The notes under the pieces were generated by a model. The model was given only the letters and a program-made list of their open reading frames with translations, ran no database searches and had not been told where the DNA came from. A program made the position numbers and the translations under genes. From CAZQQN01 sp964595485 (GTDB lineage: Bacteria > Bacteroidota > Bacteroidia > CAILMK01 > CAYYUA01): a stretch of 64,000 bases of DNA. Of the stretch, positions 1 through 8,899 are shown one piece after another (the stretch's first letter is position 1; each line of letters starts with the position of its first letter). The stretch covers positions 1 through 64,000 of the forward strand of contig CAZQQN010000011.1 in assembly GCA_964595485.1 (NCBI GenBank), read 5' to 3'.

Positions 1-368
1 GGCATCCGGATGATCCGACTAAATACTGGGTAGAGCCGGAAAGATGGGTTAGAGATGTAAAAGCTGGATTAGCTTTCAAAGGGCATCCCAATGTTTTAAC
101 CATTTATTATGAAGATTTGATCGGGGATTATTACGCCACTATTCAAACCATATGTGATTTTATAGAAGAACCTTGCGTAGACGAAGTCTACAACTGGGTT
201 GAGCATACGCAGGTAACACAAAGTGCTGCCTGGGAAAACAATGTTCAGGAAGTTCATGCTCGTTCATTAAAAAGATGGCAAAGCACCCCGGATCAGGATC
301 GCGTCAAGCATATTATGGGCAATAACGAAGTGGTTGAATTGCTAAGGGAACTTGGCTATGAAGTTTGA
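1..368 (+). CDS. Sulfotransferase family protein, C-terminal part
   Basis: Partial gene cut by the left edge; the open frame starts at base 3 and ends at the TGA at 366-368, giving about 120 residues. The stretch YWVEPERW, then a hydrophobic strand ending in IYYEDLI, followed by an acidic helix and a tail with LLRELGYEV, matches the C-terminal part of PAPS-dependent sulfotransferases, where the YEDL motif follows a beta strand of the core. The PAPS-binding P-loop would lie upstream, outside the window, so the substrate (sugar, lipid or protein) cannot be judged. A TTG at 117 is an in-frame codon, not a start. Family assignment is fairly good; activity is unproven. Confidence 0.72.
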   Translation, partial: HPDDPTKYWVEPERWVRDVKAGLAFKGHPNVLTIYYEDLIGDYYATIQTICDFIEEPCVDEVYNWVEHTQVTQSAAWENNVQEVHARSLKRWQSTPDQDRVKHIMGNNEVVELLRELGYEV

Positions 369-395
369 ATTTGCCCGGCTAAATGTTCTTGAATC

Positions 396-1403
396 TCATG
401 CCTTTACCCTGAAATGCTCTTGTACTTCTTTCACCATGTTTGAACTACCGATGAACAACGGCGTTCTTTCGTGAAGGTCTTGCGGTGTTTTATCCATAAT
501 AGGCTGATCGCCATCTGTAGCAGACCCCCCGGCTTGTTCAATGATAAAAGCCATTGGGTTGGCTTCATATATCAACCTGAGTTTCCCTTTAGGATCTTTT
601 TGGGTAGCTGGGTATAGGAATATACCGCCTTTCAGCAACGTTCGATGGATATCGGCTACAAGGCTTCCTATGTAACGGCCCTTGTAAGGTTTCCCTTTAT
701 TGTTGTTACCACTTTTGCAGTTTTGCAGGTACTGCTGGATACCTTCTGTATAGTCATGCCAATTGCCTTCATTGATGGAAAAAATATCAGCATCTTTTTC
801 AACTTTAATATTTGGGTGAGAAAGGCAGAATTCTCCAATAGAAGGATCCAGCGTGAAGCCATTTACCCCGTTTCCAGTGGTATAAATCAACATGGTTGAT
901 GAGCCGTACAGTATATACCCTGCAGCAACCTGGTATCTTCCTTGTTGAAGCGCGTCTTTATTGGCGCATCCGTCATCTTTAGTGGTAATCCGCCTGTAAA
1001 TGGCGAATATAGTACCTATTGGCGCACAAACATCAATGTTACTCGAACCATCCAGCGGATCAAAATTCACAACATATTTTGCTTCTGAGGCTATTTGGTT
1101 GTTAACCGGAACAATGGATTCATTTTCTTCAGAAGCCATGACACAACATTCTCCCCCGGAGGACAGGGCATAAAGCAATTGCTCGTTAGCAAATTCGTCC
1201 AATTTTTGGACATATTCTCCCTGCACATTGGTTTTGCCGGATTCACCGAGTATGTTGGCCAATCCTGCCTTATTTACCTCCCGGTTAATAATTTTTGCGG
1301 CTATGCCAATATCACTTAGTAACCGGGATAGTTCACCCGAAGCATAGGGAAAATCTGCCTGTCGCTCCACAATGAACTGATTGAGCGTCTTAATGCCGTC
1401 CAT
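396..1403 (-). CDS. fbp: Fructose-1,6-bisphosphatase, class I
   Basis: 335 residues, full family length. It hydrolyses fructose 1,6-bisphosphate to fructose 6-phosphate in gluconeogenesis, in the cytosol. The metal-binding signature FDPLDGSSNID is at about residues 114-124, and the substrate-loop region with KGRYIGS and VADIHRTLLKGGIF lies in the C-terminal half. The C-terminal motif EQAGGSATDG, which helps bind metal and sugar phosphate, is intact. The start Met is close to where other class I enzymes begin. It is divergent from the acetyltransferase gene with about 50 bp between them. No gluconeogenic partner is adjacent. Confidence 0.97.
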   Translation of the reverse strand: MDGIKTLNQFIVERQADFPYASGELSRLLSDIGIAAKIINREVNKAGLANILGESGKTNVQGEYVQKLDEFANEQLLYALSSGGECCVMASEENESIVPVNNQIASEAKYVVNFDPLDGSSNIDVCAPIGTIFAIYRRITTKDDGCANKDALQQGRYQVAAGYILYGSSTMLIYTTGNGVNGFTLDPSIGEFCLSHPNIKVEKDADIFSINEGNWHDYTEGIQQYLQNCKSGNNNKGKPYKGRYIGSLVADIHRTLLKGGIFLYPATQKDPKGKLRLIYEANPMAFIIEQAGGSATDGDQPIMDKTPQDLHERTPLFIGSSNMVKEVQEHFRVKA

Positions 1404-1413
1404 AGGTTTTCGC

Positions 1414-1421
1414 TACCTTTG
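1414..1421 (+). promoter_or_regulatory. Bacteroidota -7 promoter element for the acetyltransferase-aspartate kinase pair
   Basis: TACCTTTG fits the Bacteroidota -7 consensus TAnnTTTG and lies 32 bp before the TTG start at 1454. No convincing TTTG -33 element is found at the expected distance, so this rests on the -7 box alone. Confidence 0.45.
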
Positions 1422-1453
1422 TGGTTTAAAGTAGTCACGAATATAAAATAAAC

Positions 1454-1963
1454 TTGGAAAAAGTGGGAACTGTGGCTATAAGAGAAGCCGGATCAAAGGA
1501 TTTAGAAGCCGTTCACAATTTGATTCAGGAACTTGCGGAGTATGAAAAAGCTCCGGATGAGGTGTCCCTGACGTTGGAGCAATTAAAGGCTGACTTCGAA
1601 AGGGATAAGCCGGGATTTGGTATTCTGGTCGCAGTGTGGAATGAGCAAATTGTCGGAATGGCGTTGTATTATTTTACGTACTCAACCTGGAAAGGCCGCT
1701 GCCTTTACCTCGAAGACATGGTAGTGAAATCTCAATGCCGGAATCAGGGCATTGGCACCAAACTTTTCGAGAACTTGATTACAATCGCAGCACAAAACTC
1801 AGCTCAGCGTATGGCTTGGCAGGTTTTAGACTGGAATGAGCCGGCTATCCGGTTTTATAAAAAGTATAATGCCTATCTGGACCCCAGTTGGGTGAATGGA
1901 AAGTTTAGCGGGGATCAAATTCATGAATTGGCTAAAACCTTTAAAGCAGATAAGCAGGATTAA
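1454..1963 (+). CDS. GNAT family N-acetyltransferase, diamine/spermidine acetyltransferase-like
   Basis: 169 residues with one GNAT fold. The acetyl-CoA pyrophosphate loop is QCRNQGIG at about residues 94-101, preceded by the beta-4 strand YLEDMVV and followed by WNEPAIRFY, a pattern shared with SSAT-type polyamine and thialysine acetyltransferases. The acceptor substrate is inferred only. The start is a TTG at 1454 since no ATG exists upstream of the fold. The stop is 3 bp before the ATG of aspartate kinase, so the two are almost surely cotranscribed, though a functional link is not obvious. Confidence 0.88.
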   Translation: MEKVGTVAIREAGSKDLEAVHNLIQELAEYEKAPDEVSLTLEQLKADFERDKPGFGILVAVWNEQIVGMALYYFTYSTWKGRCLYLEDMVVKSQCRNQGIGTKLFENLITIAAQNSAQRMAWQVLDWNEPAIRFYKKYNAYLDPSWVNGKFSGDQIHELAKTFKADKQD

Positions 1964-1966
1964 TCT

Positions 1967-3235
1967 ATGCAAGTATTCAAGTTTGGCGGAGCTTCTATTA
2001 AAGATGCAAGGGCCATCAGCAATGTGGCCAATATAATTCGGGACAAAGCAGAGTTCCCATATATCGTTGTGGTTTCAGCAATGGGTAAAACAACGAATTC
2101 CCTTGAGGAGCTGCTAAAAGCCTCTATTGAGGAAAACCCCCAATTCCCGGAAAAATTAAAAGACTTCAAGGCATTTCATTACCAGGTTGCAAAGGACCTT
2201 TTTGGCGTCCATCAATCCAGTATAATGGATGAGCTTGAAAACCTCCTCTTTGACCTTGAGTTTTACCTTGAAAAATCCACTGAACAATCCTACGATTTTC
2301 TGTATGACCAGGTAGTAAGTTTTGGGGAATTGCTCTCCACTAAAATTATAAGCCGTTACCTCAATGAACAAGGTATTACCAATAAATGGATTGATGCCAG
2401 GAATTTTGTGCTGACCGACCAAAACCATCGTTCTGCAGAAGTATTCTGGGATAAAACCACAGATGCTATTGATCGGAAATTGAAAGGGCTTGTTCAGGAA
2501 ATGCCGGTCATTACACAGGGTTTTATGGGTGCTACTACGCATAAAGTTACCACAACCCTGGGCCGGGAAGGGTCAGATTATTCCGCTGGTATTTTTGCTT
2601 ATGCACTGGATGCTGAAAAGGTGGTTGTTTGGAAAGACGTACCCGGTGTTTTAAATGCAGATCCGAATGTATTCAAGGATACCATTAAGTTTGATACCCT
2701 CTCTTACCAGGAAGCCATTGAAATGACTTTTTACGGAGCTAAAGTATTGCATCCCCGCACCATTAAACCGTTGCAGAACAAATGTATTCCCTTACAGGTC
2801 CGGTCATTTATTAACCCTGAAGAAGCTGGAACTGCTGTTTACGATAAAGGTCAGTCACCAACTTCTGCACCGGTTATAATCTTTAAGGCTGGCCAGATGC
2901 TAGTCAAGCTTTCTACGTTGGATTATGCATTCATTGCTGAAGAAAACCTAAGCAAGATCTTTTCGGAATTGGCCAAAGCCGGGTTAACCATGAACCTAAT
3001 GAATACATCGGCCATTACTTTTGCTTTTTGTGCTGATAAAAATGATCGTAAAATGGAGCAGCTAAGCGAAGCCCTTAAGGAGGATTTTGGCATCGAAAAA
3101 GAGGAAGAGCTGGAATTACTGACAATTAGGCATTTTAACCGTACGATCATAGACCAAATGACAAAGGATAAGCAAGTATTATTAGAAAACAGTGATGGCG
3201 AAACCATCCAGATGGTTTTGCGAAGGCATGGTTAA
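1967..3235 (+). CDS. lysC: Aspartate kinase
   Basis: 422 residues. It phosphorylates aspartate to 4-phosphoaspartate, the first step to lysine, threonine, methionine and diaminopimelate. The amino-acid-kinase domain starts with KFGGASI at residues 5-11, and the GREGSDYSAG motif and the KDVPGVLNADPN segment follow. A C-terminal part of about 130 residues is the place for the regulatory ACT domains and contains KLSTLDYAFIAE and MNLMNTSAITFAF. It is monofunctional: no homoserine dehydrogenase is fused, unlike ThrA. The symbol is given for function; the isozyme class cannot be told from the sequence alone. Confidence 0.95.
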   Translation: MQVFKFGGASIKDARAISNVANIIRDKAEFPYIVVVSAMGKTTNSLEELLKASIEENPQFPEKLKDFKAFHYQVAKDLFGVHQSSIMDELENLLFDLEFYLEKSTEQSYDFLYDQVVSFGELLSTKIISRYLNEQGITNKWIDARNFVLTDQNHRSAEVFWDKTTDAIDRKLKGLVQEMPVITQGFMGATTHKVTTTLGREGSDYSAGIFAYALDAEKVVVWKDVPGVLNADPNVFKDTIKFDTLSYQEAIEMTFYGAKVLHPRTIKPLQNKCIPLQVRSFINPEEAGTAVYDKGQSPTSAPVIIFKAGQMLVKLSTLDYAFIAEENLSKIFSELAKAGLTMNLMNTSAITFAFCADKNDRKMEQLSEALKEDFGIEKEEELELLTIRHFNRTIIDQMTKDKQVLLENSDGETIQMVLRRHG

Positions 3236-3408
3236 AATAATTGAGGTTTATGAGGCGCTATTAGGATACAGATTCTTATGTAATAATAATGGTTGGGACT
3301 TTAATATTTGGATATAGCTAACACCTTTCAAACCTTGCTAGCTTGATTAAGTTGGATTCCCCTCTTATTCAAAGCCATGTTGGTACAGTTGCTAAAAAAA
3401 TTATTGGA

Positions 3409-4137
3409 TCAACCACCCCCGAAAACGTCTTTCAGTACTTTAGATGTTCGGGCCATCGGGTCTTTCCGTATACTCTGCTCTTCCTGTTTAATTTTAAAGA
3501 AAAGGCCTTCAAGAGCCCTGTTGGTGGTATAGGCAGACAGGTCCGTTTCAACAGGGTCTGAAAACATGGCTACTTTGTTGTAAGCACTGCTTACACTTTC
3601 CCAGGCACGCTGAGCACCAACGTCCTCTAAACTTTGCTTAATATCCGGTTGGAAAGCCTTGAATAAACTATTACTCGTCTTTTGCCTGAAATAATGGGTA
3701 GCGGCAGTATCCCCTCCATTCAGAATATCAACAGCGTTCTTGACGGACATACCAGTAATCGCATCCAGAAATATTGGTTTGGCTTTCTCAGCGGCATCTT
3801 CAGCGGCCCTGTTAAGTTTTTTAACCAAGTCATCTACCTTTCCGCCCATGCCATTACTCCGGAGCTTATCCGCCATTTTCTCAGCTTTTGGCGGGAAAGG
3901 GATTTTTACCAGCTCATCTTTGTAATAGCCATTTTTTTGGTTCAGGGCTTTCACGGATTCCTTAGCCCCCTTCTCAAGGGCTGTTTTTAATCCTTTGACC
4001 ATTTTTTTCTTGCCCTGTGATGGATTAAGTTCTTCCAATGCAAGGTTACCTGGTGTATGCAAAGGGTAACCAAAGCCTTGAAAGGCCATTAAGCTAAAAA
4101 GCATTAGGGATATGATACTTACCTGAATTGGTTTCAT
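3409..4137 (-). CDS. DUF4197 domain-containing exported protein
   Basis: 242 residues. A hydrophobic N-terminal segment of about 20 residues after KPIQ suggests export to the periplasm. The rest is alpha-helical and Lys/Asp-rich with the DUF4197 hallmarks: LKTALEKGAKESV, a middle part with AMDAITG-like FLDAITGMS, GGDTAATHYFRQKT, and the C-terminal TTNRALEGLFF plus RKDPMARTSKVLKDVFG. The molecular role of the family is unknown to me. It is convergent with aspartate kinase and divergent from rlmN, so it looks like a single-gene unit. Confidence 0.9.
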   Translation of the reverse strand: MKPIQVSIISLMLFSLMAFQGFGYPLHTPGNLALEELNPSQGKKKMVKGLKTALEKGAKESVKALNQKNGYYKDELVKIPFPPKAEKMADKLRSNGMGGKVDDLVKKLNRAAEDAAEKAKPIFLDAITGMSVKNAVDILNGGDTAATHYFRQKTSNSLFKAFQPDIKQSLEDVGAQRAWESVSSAYNKVAMFSDPVETDLSAYTTNRALEGLFFKIKQEEQSIRKDPMARTSKVLKDVFGGG

Positions 4138-4199
4138 AAAAGTTCATTTAGATTGAGTGGTGCTGAAGTGAAAAATCATGCTTAATGGTTTAATAGCGT

Positions 4200-4207
4200 T
4201 AACTTTG
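4200..4207 (+). promoter_or_regulatory. -7 promoter element upstream of rlmN
   Basis: TAACTTTG matches TAnnTTTG. It leaves a leader of roughly 85 bases before the rlmN ATG at 4298, and the hairpin at 4252-4276 would lie inside that leader. No clear -33 element. Confidence 0.45.
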
Positions 4208-4251
4208 TTTAAAATAAGCATTAAGTAGCTTATCCCAAATGGATTAAACCG

Positions 4252-4276
4252 AAACCTTTTTATCCGAAAAGGTTTT
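4252..4276 (+). promoter_or_regulatory. Hairpin with U-run in the rlmN leader
   Basis: AAACCTTTT (4252-4260) pairs with AAAAGGTTT (4267-4275) around a 6-base loop, followed by T and AT-rich sequence, ending 22 bp before the rlmN ATG. The shape is like a weak intrinsic terminator, but no gene on either strand ends here, so an attenuator or an RNA-stability element in the leader is the more natural reading. The stem is AT-rich, so the signal is weak. Confidence 0.35.
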
Positions 4277-4297
4277 ATACAAATTAAAGCCAAAACC

Positions 4298-5365
4298 ATG
4301 CAAACCCAGGATAAGGCAACAGAAAACCTGAGGCACTATTCTTCAGATGACCTAAAGCGCTTAATGAAAGCATGGAATGAAAAGCCATTTCGGGCAAAAC
4401 AAATAGAGGAATGGATCTGGCAAAAGGGTGTTGGTTGCTTTGATGAAATGGCTAATCTGCCTAAACCTTTGCGTGATAAACTCAAGACCAATTTTGTTCT
4501 AAATCCGATTACCCTTGAAAGCCAATTCCATAGTGAAGATGGAACCGTTAAATTTGGTTTCCAACTCCATGAAGGACACTTTGTTGAAGGGGTTTTGATC
4601 CCGGCTAATGGTCGCTATACAGCCTGTATTTCTTCACAGGTAGGTTGCAGTCTCTCTTGCCGCTTCTGTGCTACGGGCACGATTCCCCTCAAACGCAACA
4701 TCAATTTTGATGAGATTTTTGACCAGGCTTTTGTGATCAATGAGCAATGTAAGGCGATTTATGGACAACCCCTAACCAATATTGTCTATATGGGTATGGG
4801 AGAGCCGCTCCTGAATTACAAGAATGTGGTAGCTTCAATTAATCGAATAACATCAAACATCGGAATGGGGATGTCCCCTAAGCGGATTACGGTGTCCACT
4901 GTAGGTGTGGCTAAAATGATTAAAAAACTTGCGGATGAGCAATTAAAAGTAAATTTTGCCCTATCATTGCATGTAGCGGACGAGGAAAAGCGTAAGCAGG
5001 TAATGCCCATTACGGAAAGTAATGATTTAAACGATTTGCAAGATGCTGTCCGTTATTTTTACCAGCAAACGAAAATACCCGTTACCTATGAATACACCAT
5101 GCTAAGGGGCTTTAACGACACACCTGATGATTCAAAGGCGTTGGCCAATTTTTGCAAAGCATCCCCTTGCAAAATTAATTTAATTGAATACAACCCTGTG
5201 GAAGAAAGTGATTTTGAACAATCCGATGAGTCGGATACCGAGAAATTCATGGCTTACCTCGCTTCTCAGGGGTTAACCGTGAGTTTAAGAAGGAGCCGCG
5301 GTAAGGATATTGATGCTGCATGCGGCCAGTTGGCAAATAAAAATGAGGCAGCAACCTCATCATAG
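4298..5365 (+). CDS. rlmN: Dual-specificity 23S rRNA (A2503)/tRNA (A37) C2-methyltransferase
   Basis: 355 residues. This radical-SAM enzyme adds a methyl group to C2 of A2503 in 23S rRNA and A37 of some tRNAs. The [4Fe-4S] cysteines are C117, C121 and C124 in GCSLSCRFCATG. The two extra catalytic cysteines are present: C110 (in TACISSQ) and C342 (in DIDAACGQL). The MGMGEPLLNY motif for SAM binding follows. The short C-terminal tail after C342 is normal. It is convergent with argS with a 50-bp gap. Confidence 0.97.
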   Translation: MQTQDKATENLRHYSSDDLKRLMKAWNEKPFRAKQIEEWIWQKGVGCFDEMANLPKPLRDKLKTNFVLNPITLESQFHSEDGTVKFGFQLHEGHFVEGVLIPANGRYTACISSQVGCSLSCRFCATGTIPLKRNINFDEIFDQAFVINEQCKAIYGQPLTNIVYMGMGEPLLNYKNVVASINRITSNIGMGMSPKRITVSTVGVAKMIKKLADEQLKVNFALSLHVADEEKRKQVMPITESNDLNDLQDAVRYFYQQTKIPVTYEYTMLRGFNDTPDDSKALANFCKASPCKINLIEYNPVEESDFEQSDESDTEKFMAYLASQGLTVSLRRSRGKDIDAACGQLANKNEAATSS

Positions 5366-5417
5366 CTAAATATTTCCCAAGCCTTTTTTTAATAACACGT
5401 TATAGTCGTGATCTTCT

Positions 5418-7208
5418 CTACATTCGCTGAGGGGCATGAATTCCCAGCAAAGCCATGCTTTTGGCTAAATACCTTCCAACAGTAGCCGAAAGTACCAATC
5501 TAAACTGTTGCAATTCTTGATCCACATTGCCCAGGATCGGGCATTCCTGGTAAAACTTGTTGAAAGCTTTGGCCAGGTCAAACGCATAATCTGTAAGAAT
5601 AGAAGGAGCCATGTTCTTTTCCGCATCTGCCACAAAATCACTGAATTTATAAAGCCGCTTAATGAGGGCTTTCTCCACTTCTTCCATCCCAATATTTTTT
5701 GCGCAGTCGAGGTTTTCTATTTCATATTGCTCAGCTGCTTTTCTCATGACAGACCGAATACGGGCATGCGTATATTGAAGGAAAGGACCAGTGTCTCCCT
5801 GGAAATCAATGGAAGCTTCTGGGTCAAATAGCATCCGTTTCTTTGGTTCAGATTTTAGGATAAAGTATTTAAGTGCCCCCAAACCAATCTCATGGTAAAG
5901 CTTCGTTTTCTCTTCTTCAGGAAGGTCTGCCAATTTAGCATTTTCATCGGCATGGCTTTTCGCTGTTTCCTCCATTTCCTGGATTAGGTCATCTGCATCT
6001 ACAACCGTCCCTTCCCGGGATTTCATTTTGCCCGTGGGTAAATCTACCATACCATAGGACAGATGGTAAATCCCGTCTGAATATGGTTTTCCCAATTTTT
6101 TCAGGATAAGTGCTAAAACCTTGAAATGGTAATCCTGCTCATTGCCGACTACGTAAATGGACTGGTCAAGGTTGTAGTCATCGTATTTTACCTGAGCTGT
6201 CCCTAAGTCCTGCGTAATATAAACAGCTGTTCCATCACTTCTGAGTACCAGTTTTTCATCCAGCCCGTCATCTGTCAAGTCAACCCATACAGATCCATCG
6301 GGTTTTTCGTAAAAGATACCTTTCTCTAAACCTTCTTCAATCAGGCCTTTACCAAGTTTATAGGTCTCAGATTCAAAGTAGTAGCGATCAAAGTCCACAC
6401 CAAGGCGTTCATAGGTGTCCTCAAAACCCTCGTATACCCAATTATTCATCATTCGCCAGATCTCCATCACTTTTTCATCACCTTGTTCCCACTTTCTTAG
6501 CAGCTCTTGGGCCTCTTGCAGAATCTGGGCTTCTTGTTTCGCTTCCTCAGGATCAGCACCCTGATGGACGAGGGTCTCCACTTCGTGGCTATAGGCTTCA
6601 TCAAATTTGACGTAATATTTGCCAACCAGTTGGTCCCCTTTTATACCTCCATTTTCAGGAGTTTCACCTTCTCCGAATTTCATCCAGGCAATCATTGACT
6701 TACAAATATGGATGCCACGGTCATTGATGAGGTTGGCTTTGATAACCTCGTGCCCCCGAGCCTTGAATATCTCCGAAATGCTGTAGCCTAACAGGTTATT
6801 CCGTATATGGCCTAAATGCTGCGGCTTATTGGTGTTTGGAGAAGAATACTCAACCATTATGGTTTTTGGATGGTCGTGTTTTTCAACCTTTACATCAGGT
6901 AACTGATTGGCTTCCTTTAAAAATCCTAGCCAAAAATCCTGTTCTATATTAAGGTTCAGAAAACCTTTGATCACCTGATAATTTGCTACTATTTCCAGGT
7001 TATCTACCAAGTAATTTCCAACTTCATTGCCTGTTTCTTCAGGCTTTTTCTGGCTGTATTTCAGCAAGGGAAAAACAATGACTGTTCTATCGCCTTCAAA
7101 GTCCTGGCGGGTTGGCTCAACTTGAATTTCATTCATGGGCACGGCTGCGCCATAAAGTTTATTGAAAGCTGCTTTGGTTGCTTCCTTAATGCTATAATCT
7201 AATGTCAT
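5418..7208 (-). CDS. argS: Arginyl-tRNA synthetase
   Basis: 596 residues, class I synthetase. The N-terminal tRNA-binding domain covers about residues 1-105. The HIGH-type motif is HLGH at 131-134 within SSPNTNKPQHLGH. The KMSKS region reads KMKSREG in the segment LPTGKMKSREGTVVDADDL, a variant that I recall as usual in this phylum. The C-terminal DALR anticodon-binding domain ends in LLGIHAPQRM, as in most ArgS. A -7 element lies about 40 bp upstream of the start. It is separated from the methyltransferase gene by about 120 bp. Confidence 0.97.
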   Translation of the reverse strand: MTLDYSIKEATKAAFNKLYGAAVPMNEIQVEPTRQDFEGDRTVIVFPLLKYSQKKPEETGNEVGNYLVDNLEIVANYQVIKGFLNLNIEQDFWLGFLKEANQLPDVKVEKHDHPKTIMVEYSSPNTNKPQHLGHIRNNLLGYSISEIFKARGHEVIKANLINDRGIHICKSMIAWMKFGEGETPENGGIKGDQLVGKYYVKFDEAYSHEVETLVHQGADPEEAKQEAQILQEAQELLRKWEQGDEKVMEIWRMMNNWVYEGFEDTYERLGVDFDRYYFESETYKLGKGLIEEGLEKGIFYEKPDGSVWVDLTDDGLDEKLVLRSDGTAVYITQDLGTAQVKYDDYNLDQSIYVVGNEQDYHFKVLALILKKLGKPYSDGIYHLSYGMVDLPTGKMKSREGTVVDADDLIQEMEETAKSHADENAKLADLPEEEKTKLYHEIGLGALKYFILKSEPKKRMLFDPEASIDFQGDTGPFLQYTHARIRSVMRKAAEQYEIENLDCAKNIGMEEVEKALIKRLYKFSDFVADAEKNMAPSILTDYAFDLAKAFNKFYQECPILGNVDQELQQFRLVLSATVGRYLAKSMALLGIHAPQRM

Positions 7209-7247
7209 TCCTATTGCCCAGCTTTTTTGAATTCAGGTTTGTGAATG

Positions 7248-7255
7248 CAAAGGTA
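7248..7255 (-). promoter_or_regulatory. -7 promoter element for argS
   Basis: On the minus strand TACCTTTG matches TAnnTTTG, 39 bp before the argS start codon. No good -33 box at the usual distance. Confidence 0.45.
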
Positions 7256-7328
7256 TTGTAATAAGGGGAAAGTTGGAGAAACCTCTGGGGATGGTACAAT
7301 AGTTTTTGCCCTTAAAAATCAGAAATAT

Positions 7329-7898
7329 TCAGGTGGTTTTAATTGCTTCCATCAGGTACATCGGGGGGATATTCCGAGGCTCAAAATCTTTGTTCACTTC
7401 CCCAAAAAACCTTTTCAAGGTTTTAACCATTTGGTAGGAAGTCTGGTAAAGCAAGAATTTACCACCAGGCTTTAGGTAATGATACGTATGGGTAAGCACT
7501 TGCTGCTTGTCATTTTCGCTTATCAGGGAAAAAGGAATTCCGGAGATTACATAATCAATAGTGCTTAAGCCTTCATTTTCCATGATCTGGGGCAGGTTTT
7601 CAGCGCTATCCTGGTAAATTGTGAGCCTCTCATCCCTGGATTCAACTTCTTTTAGGTTATTGACAAAATCTTCATTGATCTCAATGGTGATAAGCTTAGA
7701 GTTGTTGGTCATTTGATTTAGCATGTAAGCAGTAAATCCACCGGACCCTGGCCCATACTCAACTATTACCAAATCCCCGCTGTAGTCTATTTTATGGCAA
7801 AGTCGCCTAACCGTGAACTTAGAGCAAGGGGTGATGGCCGCCACTTTCTTATCCTTCACAAAATTCTTGAAATAATCTATGGTGTTTTTAAGAGCCAT
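7329..7898 (-). CDS. SAM-dependent methyltransferase, phospholipid N-methyltransferase-like
   Basis: 189 residues. The glycine-rich SAM-binding motif I is VEYGPGSGGFT, followed by an acidic strand end ITIEINEDF (motif II) and a third strand YVISGIPFSLI. The SGIPFS segment replaces the NPPY motif of rRNA adenine dimethylases and resembles the SGLP motif of PmtA-type phosphatidylethanolamine N-methyltransferases. The N-terminal helix FFKNFVKDKK-like region with TPCSKFTV also fits that group. A phosphatidylcholine role is an inference. Its start is 4 bp from the hemB stop, so it is translated as the second gene of a hemB operon. Confidence 0.72.
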   Translation of the reverse strand: MALKNTIDYFKNFVKDKKVAAITPCSKFTVRRLCHKIDYSGDLVIVEYGPGSGGFTAYMLNQMTNNSKLITIEINEDFVNNLKEVESRDERLTIYQDSAENLPQIMENEGLSTIDYVISGIPFSLISENDKQQVLTHTYHYLKPGGKFLLYQTSYQMVKTLKRFFGEVNKDFEPRNIPPMYLMEAIKTT

Positions 7899-7902
7899 AA
7901 GA

Positions 7903-8880
7903 TCAGGAATTATAGGTTTTTAATGCGGCATATTCCTTAGCCGCATAGGTAATGATAGCACGGGCTCCAGCCCGCCTAATGCTTAGTAATGCTTCTGGCA
8001 TTGCTTTATCGTAATCTATCCAGCCATTCTTAGCAGCAGCCTTTAACATAGAAAATTCTCCTGATACATGGTAAGCGGCTATGGGAATAGGGAATTGGCC
8101 CGCTAATTTTAGAATAACATCCATGTAATGAAGGGCCGGCTTTACCATCAGGTAATCAGCGCCTTCATGGTAATCCAATTCGGCTTCAACCATGGCTTCA
8201 AGCTGATTAGCCGGATCCATTTGGTAAGTTTTTTTATCACCTCCTTTGGGGGCAGAATCCAAAGCATCCCTGAAAGGGCCGTAAAATGCTGTTGCATATT
8301 TAGCGGTATAAGCCATAATGGAGACTTCCTGATGGCCGCGGCTATCCAGATTATCACGGATATATTGGACCCTTCCATCCATCATGTCTGAGGGGCCAAT
8401 GATGTCAGCGCCAGCATCAGCCTGGGCTAAAGCCATCTTACCCAAAACAGGTAGTGTTTCATCATTGAGTACCTTCCCATTTTTCACAATACCATCATGG
8501 CCATCTGAACTGTACGGGTCAAGTGCGACATCTGTAATCACACAGGCATGAGGAAAATGCTTTTTGATTGCTGCAATGGCTTTCAAGTAAAAGTTATCCG
8601 GGTCATAACTGTAAGTTGCTTCGGGATCTTTTTTACCCTCTTCTACAGCGGGAAAAAGGATGAAACTAGTTAAGCCTAACTCAAGCGCTTCTTCAATTTC
8701 CTCTAAGAGCTTATCAATTGAATGCCTGTATACACCCGGCATAGAAGGAATCGACTCCCGCTTATTATTGCCATCAATTACAAACAGCGGGTAAATCAGG
8801 TGGTCGACACTTAGGGTAGTTTCCCTTTGATGGCCCCTGATCGCCTTATTTTTTCTGTTTCGCCTTGGTCTTCGTTTCAT
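7903..8880 (-). CDS. hemB: Delta-aminolevulinic acid dehydratase (porphobilinogen synthase)
   Basis: About 325 residues. It condenses two 5-aminolevulinate molecules to porphobilinogen in heme synthesis. The two active-site lysines are seen in the TAKYATAFYGPFRDA region and in YLMVKPALHYMD. The metal-site region VITDVALDPYSSDGHDG has Asp in place of the zinc cysteines, which points to the magnesium-type enzyme. I chose the ATG at 8880, giving MKRRPRRNRK, because family members begin with this RPRRNR stretch. An ATG at 8898 adds six residues but sits 1 bp from a -7 promoter box and is probably not in the transcript's translated part. Confidence 0.95.
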   Translation of the reverse strand: MKRRPRRNRKNKAIRGHQRETTLSVDHLIYPLFVIDGNNKRESIPSMPGVYRHSIDKLLEEIEEALELGLTSFILFPAVEEGKKDPEATYSYDPDNFYLKAIAAIKKHFPHACVITDVALDPYSSDGHDGIVKNGKVLNDETLPVLGKMALAQADAGADIIGPSDMMDGRVQYIRDNLDSRGHQEVSIMAYTAKYATAFYGPFRDALDSAPKGGDKKTYQMDPANQLEAMVEAELDYHEGADYLMVKPALHYMDVILKLAGQFPIPIAAYHVSGEFSMLKAAAKNGWIDYDKAMPEALLSIRRAGARAIITYAAKEYAALKTYNS

Positions 8881-8899
8881 GTAATCTGGTTTATTCATA

